From NCBI GenBank assembly GCA_002394365.1, contig DGTQ01000009.1:11502-75501 (forward strand): a stretch of 64,000 nt of DNA, in the 5' to 3' direction. A model generated the notes under the pieces. The model saw nothing but the letters and a program-made list of their open reading frames with translations. It searched no databases and was not told the origin of the DNA. Made by a program: the position numbers and the translations under genes. Of the stretch, positions 52,644 to 60,704 are shown in pieces. This DNA is from Prevotellaceae bacterium UBA4332. Its GTDB lineage: Bacteria; Bacteroidota; Bacteroidia; Bacteroidales; Bacteroidaceae. How positions within the stretch are numbered: the stretch's first letter is position 1; each line of letters starts with the position of its first letter.

Positions 52644-54218
52644 CTATCTCTCCGCCCAATCACCTCTATCTAAGTTTCTATACCCTATTGCTTCAGCGAG
52701 GTGTACGGGTTCTACACTTTCCGAGCCAGCGAGGTCAGCAATGGTGCGAGCAACTTTGAGTATGCGGCTGTAGGCACGGGCAGAAAGAGAGAAACGCTCC
52801 ATTGCGGTGCGAAGTAGTTCAAGACCTTCTGGTGTGGGTTCGGCATAGCGATGTATGAGACGTTCTGACATCTGGGCATTACAATGAATACGCGACTCGA
52901 AATTACTGTACCTCTCATCTTCCTGAGAGAGAGAGCTGAAACGCTCCTCCTGTATCTTGCGGGCACGTATAACACGTTCACGTATGGAGGCAGAAGGCTC
53001 TCCTTCTTTTACTTTCGAGAGGTCTTTGAAAGGAACGGGCGTTATCTCACATTGGATGTCGATACGGTCCATGAGTGGACCCGAAATCTTGCTCATATAG
53101 CGACTGCGCTGTCCAGGAGTGCAGATGCAGTTGTGGGTAGGGTCACCATAATAACCGCAAGGACAGGGATTGGCACTCGCCACGAACATAAAGGAGCAAG
53201 GGTATTCGGTGGTGTACTTGGCACGTGCAATAGTTATCTTGCGGTCCTCAAGCGGTTGACGTAGCACCTCGAGCGTCTGCTTGTTGAATTCTGGCAGTTC
53301 GTCGGCAAAAAGCACGCCATTGTGCGCCAGACTAATCTCTCCTGGTGCAGGGTTTGTGCCTCCACCGACGAGGGCAACCTGCGAAATAGTATGGTGAGGC
53401 GAACGAAAAGGACGCTGGGATATCAGCGACTGACCTGCCTGCATCTTTCCTGCTACGGAATATATCTTGGTGGTTTCAAGACTCTCGCTGAGAGAGAGGG
53501 GGGGGAGTATGCTGGGCAAACGCTTCGCCATCATACTCTTGCCACTACCTGGCGGTCCTATCATAATCAGATTGTGTCCACCTGCCGCTGCTACCTCGAG
53601 GGCACGTTTTACGTTTTCTTGCCCCTTGACATCAGCAAAGTCAAGGGTAAATTTGTATTGTTGTTCGCTAAAAACCTTTCTGGTATCATAGACAAGTGGC
53701 TCAGCGTCAGAATTGCCCGAGAGGAAATCTACAACATTAAGGAGCGTCTCCATGCCATATACCTCAAGGTTATTGACAACTGCTGCCTCGTATTCGTTCT
53801 CCTTTGGCACGATAAGTCCCTTGAAACCCTTCTCCCTCGCCTTGATGGCTATGGGCAGAGCACCCTTTATGGGTTTGAGTTTTCCGTCGAGCCCTATCTC
53901 TCCCATGAGCATGTAGTCGCCAAGGCGGTCTGTAGGTATGTCCTCATCCGCTGCAAGTATGCCGATAGCTATTGGCAAGTCAAACCCTGACCCCTCCTTG
54001 CGCAGATTGGCAGGCGAAAGATTTATCGTTATTGATTTGAGTGGGAAATGGATGTTGCTATATCTGAAGGCTGTGCGTACACGACTCAGACTTTCGCGCA
54101 CAGCCTCGTCACCAAGTCCCGTAAGAATGACTTGTTGTCCATTCTCTACGCTTGTTTCCACTGTTACGATTTGTACGTTTAATCCATTTACAGCCGCAGC
54201 GTAGGTTTTTGCTAACAT
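52644..54218 (-). CDS. YifB/ComM-type Mg-chelatase-like AAA+ ATPase
   Basis: ComM-type helicases promote branch migration during natural transformation and recombination. The 524-aa protein has the N-terminal ChlI-like domain (LAKTYAAAVNGLNVQIVTVE ... INLSPANLRKEGSGFDLPIA), Walker A MIGPPGSGKSMMAKRLP (~220), Walker B GVLFADELPEF, a zinc-finger-like CPCGYYGDPTHNCICTPGQ, and the C-terminal SARAYSRILKVARTIADL. Length is normal. Confidence 0.93.
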   Translation of the reverse strand: MLAKTYAAAVNGLNVQIVTVETSVENGQQVILTGLGDEAVRESLSRVRTAFRYSNIHFPLKSITINLSPANLRKEGSGFDLPIAIGILAADEDIPTDRLGDYMLMGEIGLDGKLKPIKGALPIAIKAREKGFKGLIVPKENEYEAAVVNNLEVYGMETLLNVVDFLSGNSDAEPLVYDTRKVFSEQQYKFTLDFADVKGQENVKRALEVAAAGGHNLIMIGPPGSGKSMMAKRLPSILPPLSLSESLETTKIYSVAGKMQAGQSLISQRPFRSPHHTISQVALVGGGTNPAPGEISLAHNGVLFADELPEFNKQTLEVLRQPLEDRKITIARAKYTTEYPCSFMFVASANPCPCGYYGDPTHNCICTPGQRSRYMSKISGPLMDRIDIQCEITPVPFKDLSKVKEGEPSASIRERVIRARKIQEERFSSLSQEDERYSNFESRIHCNAQMSERLIHRYAEPTPEGLELLRTAMERFSLSARAYSRILKVARTIADLAGSESVEPVHLAEAIGYRNLDRGDWAER

Positions 54219-54255
54219 AATTAGATTTAGATTTTAGAGATTTTAGGTTTGTAGT

Positions 54256-55503
54256 TTATTCTTTTTTCGACTCTCTGAGGAGTTGAAGGAGGCGTTCGGT
54301 AGCTCCCGACTGGGAGCGCACGTAGTTGCCTGCAGCGTCGGAGGCAGCCTTGAGTGCTTGTTTGTCTGCCGAGAAACGGTTCATGATAAGGGCAAAGTCC
54401 TCTGCCGAGGTTATCTCAAATCCTCCCTGACAAGCCTTTAGTTCTTGCGCTTCCTGAAACTTATGGTTGTTAGGACCAAAGATGACGGGAATATTCCACA
54501 CTGCAGCCTCGGGCAGATTATGGATACTTACGCCGAAACCTCCACCAACGTATGCAACTGTACCATATTTATATATGGAAGAAAGGAGCCCGAAGCAGTC
54601 TATGATGAGCACCTCGGCTTCAGCGAGCTTAGCATGGTCGCCTACCTGGAGTTGTGAATAGCGCATGACCCTTCTGCCCTTGAGCAGCTGCATAATCATC
54701 TCGATATGGTTCTCGGCGATGACGTGGGGCGCTATAATGATTTTCCACTCAGGATGCTGTGCAAGGTATGGGAGGAAAATCTGCTCGTCAGGCAACCAGG
54801 AGCTGCCTGCCACGAAAACCTTTTGGGGGTTATTCTTTACGAACGTTGCAACGGCTGGTATATTCTTGCTCTGATTGGCTATGGTGGCAACACGGTCAAA
54901 ACGTGTGTCGCCAGTAACGTCAACATTCGTTATGCCTATGCTGGCAAGCAGGCGCTTGCTTTCTTCGTTTTGAACAAAAAAATGGGTGAAGCACTTCAGA
55001 ACATGAGCATAAGTCTTGCCATACCACCTGAAGAACACCTGGTCGGGACGGAAAATGCTGCTTACACTATAGACAGGCACCCCGCGATGGCGCAGTATGT
55101 GCATGTAGTTATACCAAAACTCATACTTGATGAAGAAGGCAACAGAGGGACGCACCGTGCGCAGAAAACGGATAGCATTAGTCGGCGTGTCTATGGGCAG
55201 ATAACACACGAGATCTGCCAGCTCGTAGTTCTTGCGCACTTCGTAGCCCGAGGGCGAGAAGAACGTCAGGAGTATCTTCTTCTCTGGATACACCTTGCGA
55301 AATTCTTCCATGATAGGTCGTCCCTGCTCAAACTCGCCGAGCGAAGCGGCATGAAACCATGCGTAGTCAGCATTGGGGTCAACATGCTCCTTGAGGTATC
55401 TGAAAGATGCACGCTCGCCTTTCCACATCTTCCTCACTTTTTCATTGAAGAAACTGGCAACGAATACTCCTATCTCGAATATGTAAAATATTACGTTATA
55501 CAT
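54256..55503 (-). CDS. waaA: 3-deoxy-D-manno-octulosonic acid transferase (Kdo transferase)
   Basis: It adds Kdo to lipid A precursor at the inner membrane. The 415-aa protein has an N-terminal membrane anchor (MYNVIFYIFEIGVFVASFF), WFHAASLGEFEQGRPIMEEF with the catalytic-type Glu, FIKYEFWYNYMHILRHRGV, and the C-terminal YVGGGFGVSIHNLPEAAVWNIP typical of GT30 enzymes. Closely linked to gltX upstream. Confidence 0.93.
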   Translation of the reverse strand: MYNVIFYIFEIGVFVASFFNEKVRKMWKGERASFRYLKEHVDPNADYAWFHAASLGEFEQGRPIMEEFRKVYPEKKILLTFFSPSGYEVRKNYELADLVCYLPIDTPTNAIRFLRTVRPSVAFFIKYEFWYNYMHILRHRGVPVYSVSSIFRPDQVFFRWYGKTYAHVLKCFTHFFVQNEESKRLLASIGITNVDVTGDTRFDRVATIANQSKNIPAVATFVKNNPQKVFVAGSSWLPDEQIFLPYLAQHPEWKIIIAPHVIAENHIEMIMQLLKGRRVMRYSQLQVGDHAKLAEAEVLIIDCFGLLSSIYKYGTVAYVGGGFGVSIHNLPEAAVWNIPVIFGPNNHKFQEAQELKACQGGFEITSAEDFALIMNRFSADKQALKAASDAAGNYVRSQSGATERLLQLLRESKKE

Positions 55504-55532
55504 CCTTTTATATTGTGGGGGTGGAGGGGCTT

Positions 55533-57044
55533 TTATCCCAACACTTCTACAGCACGGCGAATACGACGTAGGGTTTCTTCTTTGCCGAGGAAGGCCGAGA
55601 TGTCAAACATGCCTGGTCCTTTGCCCTCGCCTACAAGACAGAGACGGAAAGCGTTCATGACATCGCCCAATTTATAACCTTTCTCTTCTATCCACTGCTT
55701 TACGACTGGCTCCTGTCCTTCAATGGAGAAATCGCTGATGCCCTCAAGTACTGCAGCAAGTTCCGTCATTACGGTGGCAGAGTCTTCTTTCCAGCGTTTC
55801 TTGACGGTCTTCTCGTCATACTCTACTGGTGGGAAGAAGAAGAAAGAACACAATCCCCATAATTCGCTTACAAAATTCACACGGTCTTTCATCATGCGCA
55901 CCACCTCGGTCACCTGTTCCATGGTGGCATCAGCACCGTTGCCTGCCACGATGGGGGCAAAGAGTGGAGCTATCTCTTCGGGCGACTTGCGAAGGAGGTA
56001 CTCGTGGTTAAACCATATACCCTTCTTGTAATCAAACTTGGCTCCCGCCTTAGAGCAGCGTGAGATATCAAATGTGTTGACGAGTTCGTCGAGCGAGAAC
56101 AATTCCTGTTCTGTGCCAGGATTCCAGCCAAGGAGCGCAAGGAAATTAACCACAGCCTCGGGGAAGTAGCCACTCTCTCTGTAACCAGAGCTTACCTCGC
56201 CCGACTGAGGGTCATGCCACTCCAGTGGGAACACAGGGAAACCCAGCCTGTCGCCGTCGCGCTTGCTCAGTTTTCCCTTGCCCTCGGGCTTGAGCAGCAG
56301 AGGAAGGTGGGCAAACTGTGGCATTGTGTCCTCCCAGCCAAAGGCACGATAGAGAAGCACATGAAGCGGAGCAGAAGGCAGCCACTCCTCGCCACGTATC
56401 ACGTGGGTTATCTCCATGAGATGGTCATCCACGATGTTGGCAAGATGATAAGTAGGAAGTTCGTCGGCACTCTTGTAGAGCACCTTGTCATCAAGGATAT
56501 CGCTCTTCACACGCACCTCCCCGCGTATGAGGTCGTTTACAAGTATCTCCTCGCCTGGCTCTATGCGAAAACGAACCACGTACTGCTGTCCGTCGGCAAT
56601 GAGGCTGTCCACCTCCTCCTTGGAGAGGGTGAGAGAATTGCGCATCTGCAAGCGCGTGCGGGCATCATACTGGAAATTAGGTGTGGCATTGCGGGCCGCC
56701 TCAAGTTCCTGCGGAGTGTCAAAGGCTATGTAAGCCTTGCCATTCTCGAGCAGTTGGTCAACATACTTCTTATAGATAGTACGACGCTCACTCTGGCGAT
56801 AAGGTCCCTTGTCGCCACCGAAACTCACACCCTCGTCAAAGGTGATGCCGAGCCAGCGGAAAGACTCAAGGATATACTCTTCTGCTCCAGGAACAAAACG
56901 ATTGGAGTCGGTATCCTCTATGCGAAAAACAAATTCGCCGCCATGCTGACGAGCAAAAAGATAGTTGAAGAGGGCTGTACGCACTCCCCCTATATGTAGC
57001 GGTCCCGTAGGACTTGGTGCGAAACGCACACGAACTTTACTCAT
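55533..57044 (-). CDS. gltX: Glutamate-tRNA ligase
   Basis: It charges tRNA-Glu. The 503-aa class I synthetase has RFAPSPTGPLHIGGVRTAL with the HIGH-type motif HIGG, TDSNRFVPGAEEYILE, and KLSKRDGDRLGFPVF as KMSKS-type motif near residue 258. Length is normal. It is the first gene of the leftward gltX-waaA pair. Confidence 0.97.
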   Translation of the reverse strand: MSKVRVRFAPSPTGPLHIGGVRTALFNYLFARQHGGEFVFRIEDTDSNRFVPGAEEYILESFRWLGITFDEGVSFGGDKGPYRQSERRTIYKKYVDQLLENGKAYIAFDTPQELEAARNATPNFQYDARTRLQMRNSLTLSKEEVDSLIADGQQYVVRFRIEPGEEILVNDLIRGEVRVKSDILDDKVLYKSADELPTYHLANIVDDHLMEITHVIRGEEWLPSAPLHVLLYRAFGWEDTMPQFAHLPLLLKPEGKGKLSKRDGDRLGFPVFPLEWHDPQSGEVSSGYRESGYFPEAVVNFLALLGWNPGTEQELFSLDELVNTFDISRCSKAGAKFDYKKGIWFNHEYLLRKSPEEIAPLFAPIVAGNGADATMEQVTEVVRMMKDRVNFVSELWGLCSFFFFPPVEYDEKTVKKRWKEDSATVMTELAAVLEGISDFSIEGQEPVVKQWIEEKGYKLGDVMNAFRLCLVGEGKGPGMFDISAFLGKEETLRRIRRAVEVLG

Positions 57045-57123
57045 GTTTTTATCTGTTATTTTAATTTTATTGCTTGCAAAGGTACTAAGAAAAGTTGAAA
57101 GTTGAAAGATTAAAGTTGAAAGT

Positions 57124-57155
57124 TTTCAACGAATGAAGTTTTTTTACTATCTTTG
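57124..57155 (+). promoter_or_regulatory. Promoter of the HD-phosphohydrolase gene
   Basis: TTTC (57124-57127), 20 nt, TATCTTTG (57148-57155). The start codon is about 55 nt further on. Confidence 0.65.
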
Positions 57156-57210
57156 CACCACTATTATAGCTCATAAAAACAACCAAAATCTATAGAAAGG
57201 AACAGAACCT

Positions 57211-59271
57211 ATGGCAATGGAAAATGTGAAGACCTCGGAGACTACAAGCCTGCGAAGGTTCCTGTACACAGCAGCACTGGTTATAGCCACAATGGTGCTG
57301 ATAGTGCTGGCGATGCCTAATACCGAGCAGCCACGACTGACGTATGTAATAAACGAGCCGTGGATAAGCGCCCAGCTTATTTCGCCTGGCGAGATACTGA
57401 TACAGAAGGACGCCAAACAGGTGGAGCAGGAGCAGCATGAGGCACTGCGCAATGAGTATATGCCCTACTACCGCTATGACGAGAACATCGGCGAGAGACA
57501 GGTGAAAGCATTTCTCGAGAAATACGGCGAAGGCTCAAAAGACGTGTCGGCATACTGCATACACCTGGTAGCAGAGGAGATGAAGAAGATATACGCCATA
57601 GGCATAATGCCCCAGATGGACTATTCGCAGATGCTGGACCAGGACAGCCTTACGAGCATCATGCTGGTAACGCAAAAAGAGGGCGAGAGGTGCATGGTGA
57701 AAGAGCTCTATTCGCTGAAGGGAGCCTACGAAGCCCTCTTCACCGACAAGCGACTCGACGGAGTGAGACACCTGTTGCAGCAGATGAACATCAACCAGTA
57801 CCTGCACCCCAACATAAAGTATGACGAGCAGAGAAGCGAACAGGCAAAGCAGGACATTCTCGCCACTATTCCCACCAACTCTGGCGTGATGAAGCAGGGG
57901 CAGGAGATTATCAACCGAGGAGACATCGTGACCGAGGAGAGAGCTCGCATGATAGACAGCTACAACAACTTTGTCACGTCTAAGAGTGGCGAGTCGCTGT
58001 ATCTCACAAACCTTATACAGATGTGCTACGTCATGCTCATCGTCTTTACCTTCCTCATGTATATGCGCCTCTTCAGGCGCGACTACCTCGAGAAACCCCG
58101 TTCCCTCTCTATGGCATTCACGCTTATCACGCTGTTCCCCATCATGGTGTCTCTCGTCATGCGCTTCGACCCCAGCAACGTCTATATCGTGCCCCTGTGC
58201 GTAGCACCAATGTTCATAAGGGTGTTCCTCGATTCGCGCACAGCCTTTGCCACCCACATAACGATAGTCCTGATATGTTCCGCCACGGTAGGCGAGAAGT
58301 TCGAATTCTTCACCGTGCAGGTAGTAGCAGGACTTGTGGCAATCAGTGCTCTCAGGGAACTCTCCAAACGCTCCCAGCTGTTTGCCTCCTCCTTCTTTAT
58401 CTTCCTGTCCTACGTCATTTCCTACACAGTAGTAAAATACCTTGGCAACAACGACATGACATTCGAGGCACTGCAACACAGTTACCTCTGCTTTGCAGCT
58501 AACGGAGTGCTGCTGTTGCTCACATATCCCCTGATGTTCCTCGTAGAAAAGATGTTCGGTTTTATCTCAGCCGTAACACTCTTCGAACTCTCCGACACCA
58601 ACCGCAACCTCCTGCGCCGTCTGTCCGAGGTAGCACCAGGCACATTCCAGCACTCCATAATGGTAGGCAATCTGGCAGCAGCCATAGCCTCAGAGATAGG
58701 AGCCAAAAGCCTCCTCGTGCGCACAGGAGCCCTGTACCACGACATAGGCAAGATGGTACACCCCGTATTCTTTACCGAGAACCAGTCAGGCGTCAACCCC
58801 CACACCCGACTGCAGCCGCAGGATAGCGCAAGAATAATAATAGGCCACGTGACAGAAGGACTGAAGATAGCCGAGAAGAACGACATACCAGACGTAATAA
58901 GAGTATTCATACAAACCCACCACGGCAAGGGACTGGCAAAATATTTCTACACCACATACAAGAATGCGCACCCCGACGAGGAAATAGACGACACGCCATT
59001 CCGCTACCCAGGCCCTAACCCCTTCTCGCTCGAGCAAGCAATACTCATGATGGCAGACGCAGTAGAAGCAGCCTCACGCTCGCTGAAGGAATACACAGAA
59101 GAGAGCATACAGACATTGGTCAACAACATCATCGACGGACAACTGAAGGAAGGCTACTTCCAGGAGTGCCCCATCACCTTCCGCGACATAGCAACCGCCA
59201 AGCGCGTCCTCATAGAGCGCCTAAAGACAATGCACCACACAAGAATACAATATCCAGAACTAAAAAAATAA
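57211..59271 (+). CDS. 7TM-HD family phosphohydrolase (PgpH-like, c-di-AMP phosphodiesterase type)
   Basis: Members of this family degrade cyclic di-AMP. The 686-aa protein has an N-terminal helix, an extracytoplasmic domain (~50-270, with NEPWISAQLISPGEILIQ), seven transmembrane segments (~270-470), and a C-terminal HD domain. The HD part shows GTFQHSIMVGNLAAAIAS, TGALYHDIGKMVHPVFF (HD near 510) and TPFRYPGPNPFSLEQAILMMAD. The start at 57211 gives MAMENVKTSE; the second ATG (57217) is also possible. Confidence 0.92.
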   Translation: MAMENVKTSETTSLRRFLYTAALVIATMVLIVLAMPNTEQPRLTYVINEPWISAQLISPGEILIQKDAKQVEQEQHEALRNEYMPYYRYDENIGERQVKAFLEKYGEGSKDVSAYCIHLVAEEMKKIYAIGIMPQMDYSQMLDQDSLTSIMLVTQKEGERCMVKELYSLKGAYEALFTDKRLDGVRHLLQQMNINQYLHPNIKYDEQRSEQAKQDILATIPTNSGVMKQGQEIINRGDIVTEERARMIDSYNNFVTSKSGESLYLTNLIQMCYVMLIVFTFLMYMRLFRRDYLEKPRSLSMAFTLITLFPIMVSLVMRFDPSNVYIVPLCVAPMFIRVFLDSRTAFATHITIVLICSATVGEKFEFFTVQVVAGLVAISALRELSKRSQLFASSFFIFLSYVISYTVVKYLGNNDMTFEALQHSYLCFAANGVLLLLTYPLMFLVEKMFGFISAVTLFELSDTNRNLLRRLSEVAPGTFQHSIMVGNLAAAIASEIGAKSLLVRTGALYHDIGKMVHPVFFTENQSGVNPHTRLQPQDSARIIIGHVTEGLKIAEKNDIPDVIRVFIQTHHGKGLAKYFYTTYKNAHPDEEIDDTPFRYPGPNPFSLEQAILMMADAVEAASRSLKEYTEESIQTLVNNIIDGQLKEGYFQECPITFRDIATAKRVLIERLKTMHHTRIQYPELKK

Positions 59272-59285
59272 AAGATTTAGGAAGC

Positions 59286-59390
59286 CCTAGAAACTCCTAG
59301 GAAAGCCTAGAAAAGCCTAGAAGAACCTAGAACTACCTAGGATCACCTAGAACTACCTAGAACCTCCTAGAATCTCCTAGTCTCTCCTAT
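59286..59390. repeat. 10-nt-period CCTAG array, left flank
   Basis: Eleven consecutive 10-mers each carry ctag at the same phase (for example ctcctag, agcctag, acctag). It begins just after the HD gene and ends 28 nt before the four-helix-bundle gene. Confidence 0.92.
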
Positions 59391-59417
59391 ACTTCCCCCC
59401 CAAAAAACCAAAAAACA

Positions 59418-60098
59418 ATGGAATACAACACCAAAGGCAAAGTTCTCAAGAAAGCTGTCATCTGGCAAGACCTCTACTTCTATCGTAAGAGCGACGCACT
59501 TTACCAGCTTACTGTGGAGTTTTGCCATAGGTACCTCCCTCCCCACGGCGACCGCACCGTTGACCAGATGGTGCAAGCGGCACGCTCAGGAAAACAGAAC
59601 ATAATAGAAGGCAGCGAAGACGGACAAACAAGCTCCGAAATGGAGATAAAACTCATCAACGTAGCACGAGGCAGTTTGCAGGAATTACGCCACGACTATG
59701 TAGATTATCTCAACACCCACCACCTCCCAATATGGGAAGTTGACAATCCCAGACAGCAACGCCTACGAGAATTCTGCCACTCCCACAACGACTATAAGGA
59801 CTATGCCCCCTTGGTAGCAAAGATGAATGACGAAGAATTTGCAAACCTCGCCCTTACACTCTGCCACCAGACAGACAAGATGATGTGCTCCTACATCGAG
59901 AGACTGGAACACCAGTTTGTCACCGAAGGCGGAATAAAAGAACGTATGCACGCAGCCCGCACAGGCTATCGCAAAGCACAAGACGAACGTTTTAATTTCC
60001 TCGAACAAGAAAACAAAAGACTGAAAGAAGAAAACACCAAACTAAGAGAGGAAAACCAAAAACTAAAAGATTGCCTGGAAGCCCTTAGAAAAACCTAG
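59418..60098 (+). CDS. Four-helix-bundle protein with C-terminal coiled coil (226 aa)
   Basis: The core resembles the S23/four-helix-bundle family: WQDLYFYRKSDALYQLTVEF, VQAARSGKQNIIEGSEDGQT (the conserved R-S-x-x-x-x-N-I-x-E-G motif), and SLQELRHDYVDYLNTHHLP. The last ~50 residues form a regular coiled coil (FLEQENKRLKEENTKLREEN). Family members bind nucleic acid or partner proteins and are known near 23S rRNA insertions and diversity-generating elements; no reverse transcriptase is present here. The final codons and the TAG stop are made by the right-hand CCTAG array. Confidence 0.82.
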   Translation: MEYNTKGKVLKKAVIWQDLYFYRKSDALYQLTVEFCHRYLPPHGDRTVDQMVQAARSGKQNIIEGSEDGQTSSEMEIKLINVARGSLQELRHDYVDYLNTHHLPIWEVDNPRQQRLREFCHSHNDYKDYAPLVAKMNDEEFANLALTLCHQTDKMMCSYIERLEHQFVTEGGIKERMHAARTGYRKAQDERFNFLEQENKRLKEENTKLREENQKLKDCLEALRKT

Positions 60099-60176
60099 GA
60101 GAACCTAGAAAAACCCAGAAAGCCCTAGAAAAGCCTAGGATAACCTAGAAGAACCTAGAATTTCTAGAAACTCCTA
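60082..60176. repeat. 10-nt-period CCTAG array, right flank
   Basis: Nine 10-mers with cctaga/cctagg at a constant phase, starting inside the last codons of the four-helix-bundle gene and running on into the gap. Confidence 0.92.
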
Positions 60177-60196
60177 AGCCCCCCTAAAACAAAAAA

Positions 60197-60232
60197 AATC
60201 CCTGAGCTTAAAGAAAAGCTCAGGGATTTCCT
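60197..60232 (+). terminator. Terminator after the four-helix-bundle gene
   Basis: AAATCCCTGAGCTT / AAGCTCAGGGATTT stem with a loop of about 6 nt and T-rich ends. Confidence 0.85.
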
Positions 60233-60360
60233 TTCTCGCTCCTCACGGAGAGAGCAAGGGAAAAATACTTTATTAACTAAATTATTTACATTTTGCAGAC
60301 GCCCCAAAGAAAGGCGAATGCTTGAAAAAATGGTGCGCCCTTCACAGGGGGCTTTGGTGA

Positions 60361-60387
60361 GATGCAAGGGTAGCAAGCCCTTGCATC
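60361..60387. repeat. Perfect 10-bp inverted repeat, possible terminator
   Basis: GATGCAAGGG / CCCTTGCATC with a 7-nt loop, 36 nt past the stop of the leftward 55-aa gene. No T-run on the leftward side. Confidence 0.6.
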
Positions 60388-60422
60388 CCTATTTAATTGT
60401 TTTGGTTTACGACTACTGATGA

Positions 60423-60590
60423 TTAGTACTCGCTCTCCTCGCTGAAGCCAGCGTCGAAGCTGTCGTTATCAGATGTCTCTTCTGTTGGGTCAAACTTAGT
60501 CTTTGTTGTTGGATCTGAAGTGATCATCAGATGAGAGAGCTTTATTTCTACAGCCTTTACAGAAGGCTCAATATATTCTTTCTTAATCAT
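60423..60590 (-). CDS. 55-aa acidic peptide next to the T9SS cargo gene
   Basis: It begins MIKKEYIEPSVKAVEIKLSH, then MITSDPTTKTKFDPTEETSD, and ends in an acidic tail GFSEESEY. Short proteins starting with this K-x-Y-I-x-P-x-V-x-x-V pattern are frequent next to secreted-protein genes in Prevotella-like genomes (from memory). It has no signal peptide. It lies downstream of the 740-aa gene in the same direction (gap 114 nt). It could be a peptide precursor or an accessory protein; unknown. Confidence 0.6.
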   Translation of the reverse strand: MIKKEYIEPSVKAVEIKLSHLMITSDPTTKTKFDPTEETSDNDSFDAGFSEESEY

Positions 60591-60619
60591 AATCTTATTA
60601 AATTGAATATTGTATATTG

Positions 60620-60704
60620 AAATATTGAAATCCCTCCCCTCTCAATCCCCCTCTCTCAAAGAGAGGGGTTAGGGGTGAGTCTGGGGGAGGTTAGGAGGGG
60701 GCTA
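60620..60704. repeat. CCCCTC...GAGGGG palindromes
   Basis: Two nested units: CCCTCTCTCAAAGAGAGGGGTTAGGGG and cctcccctctcaatcc...gggggaggttagg. They match the palindromes seen in the pyrG-asnB region. Confidence 0.7.

Noticed and set aside
59418..60098. Four-helix-bundle gene considered as the Avd gene of a diversity-generating retroelement
   Set aside because: No reverse transcriptase and no template/variable repeat pair is present in the window.
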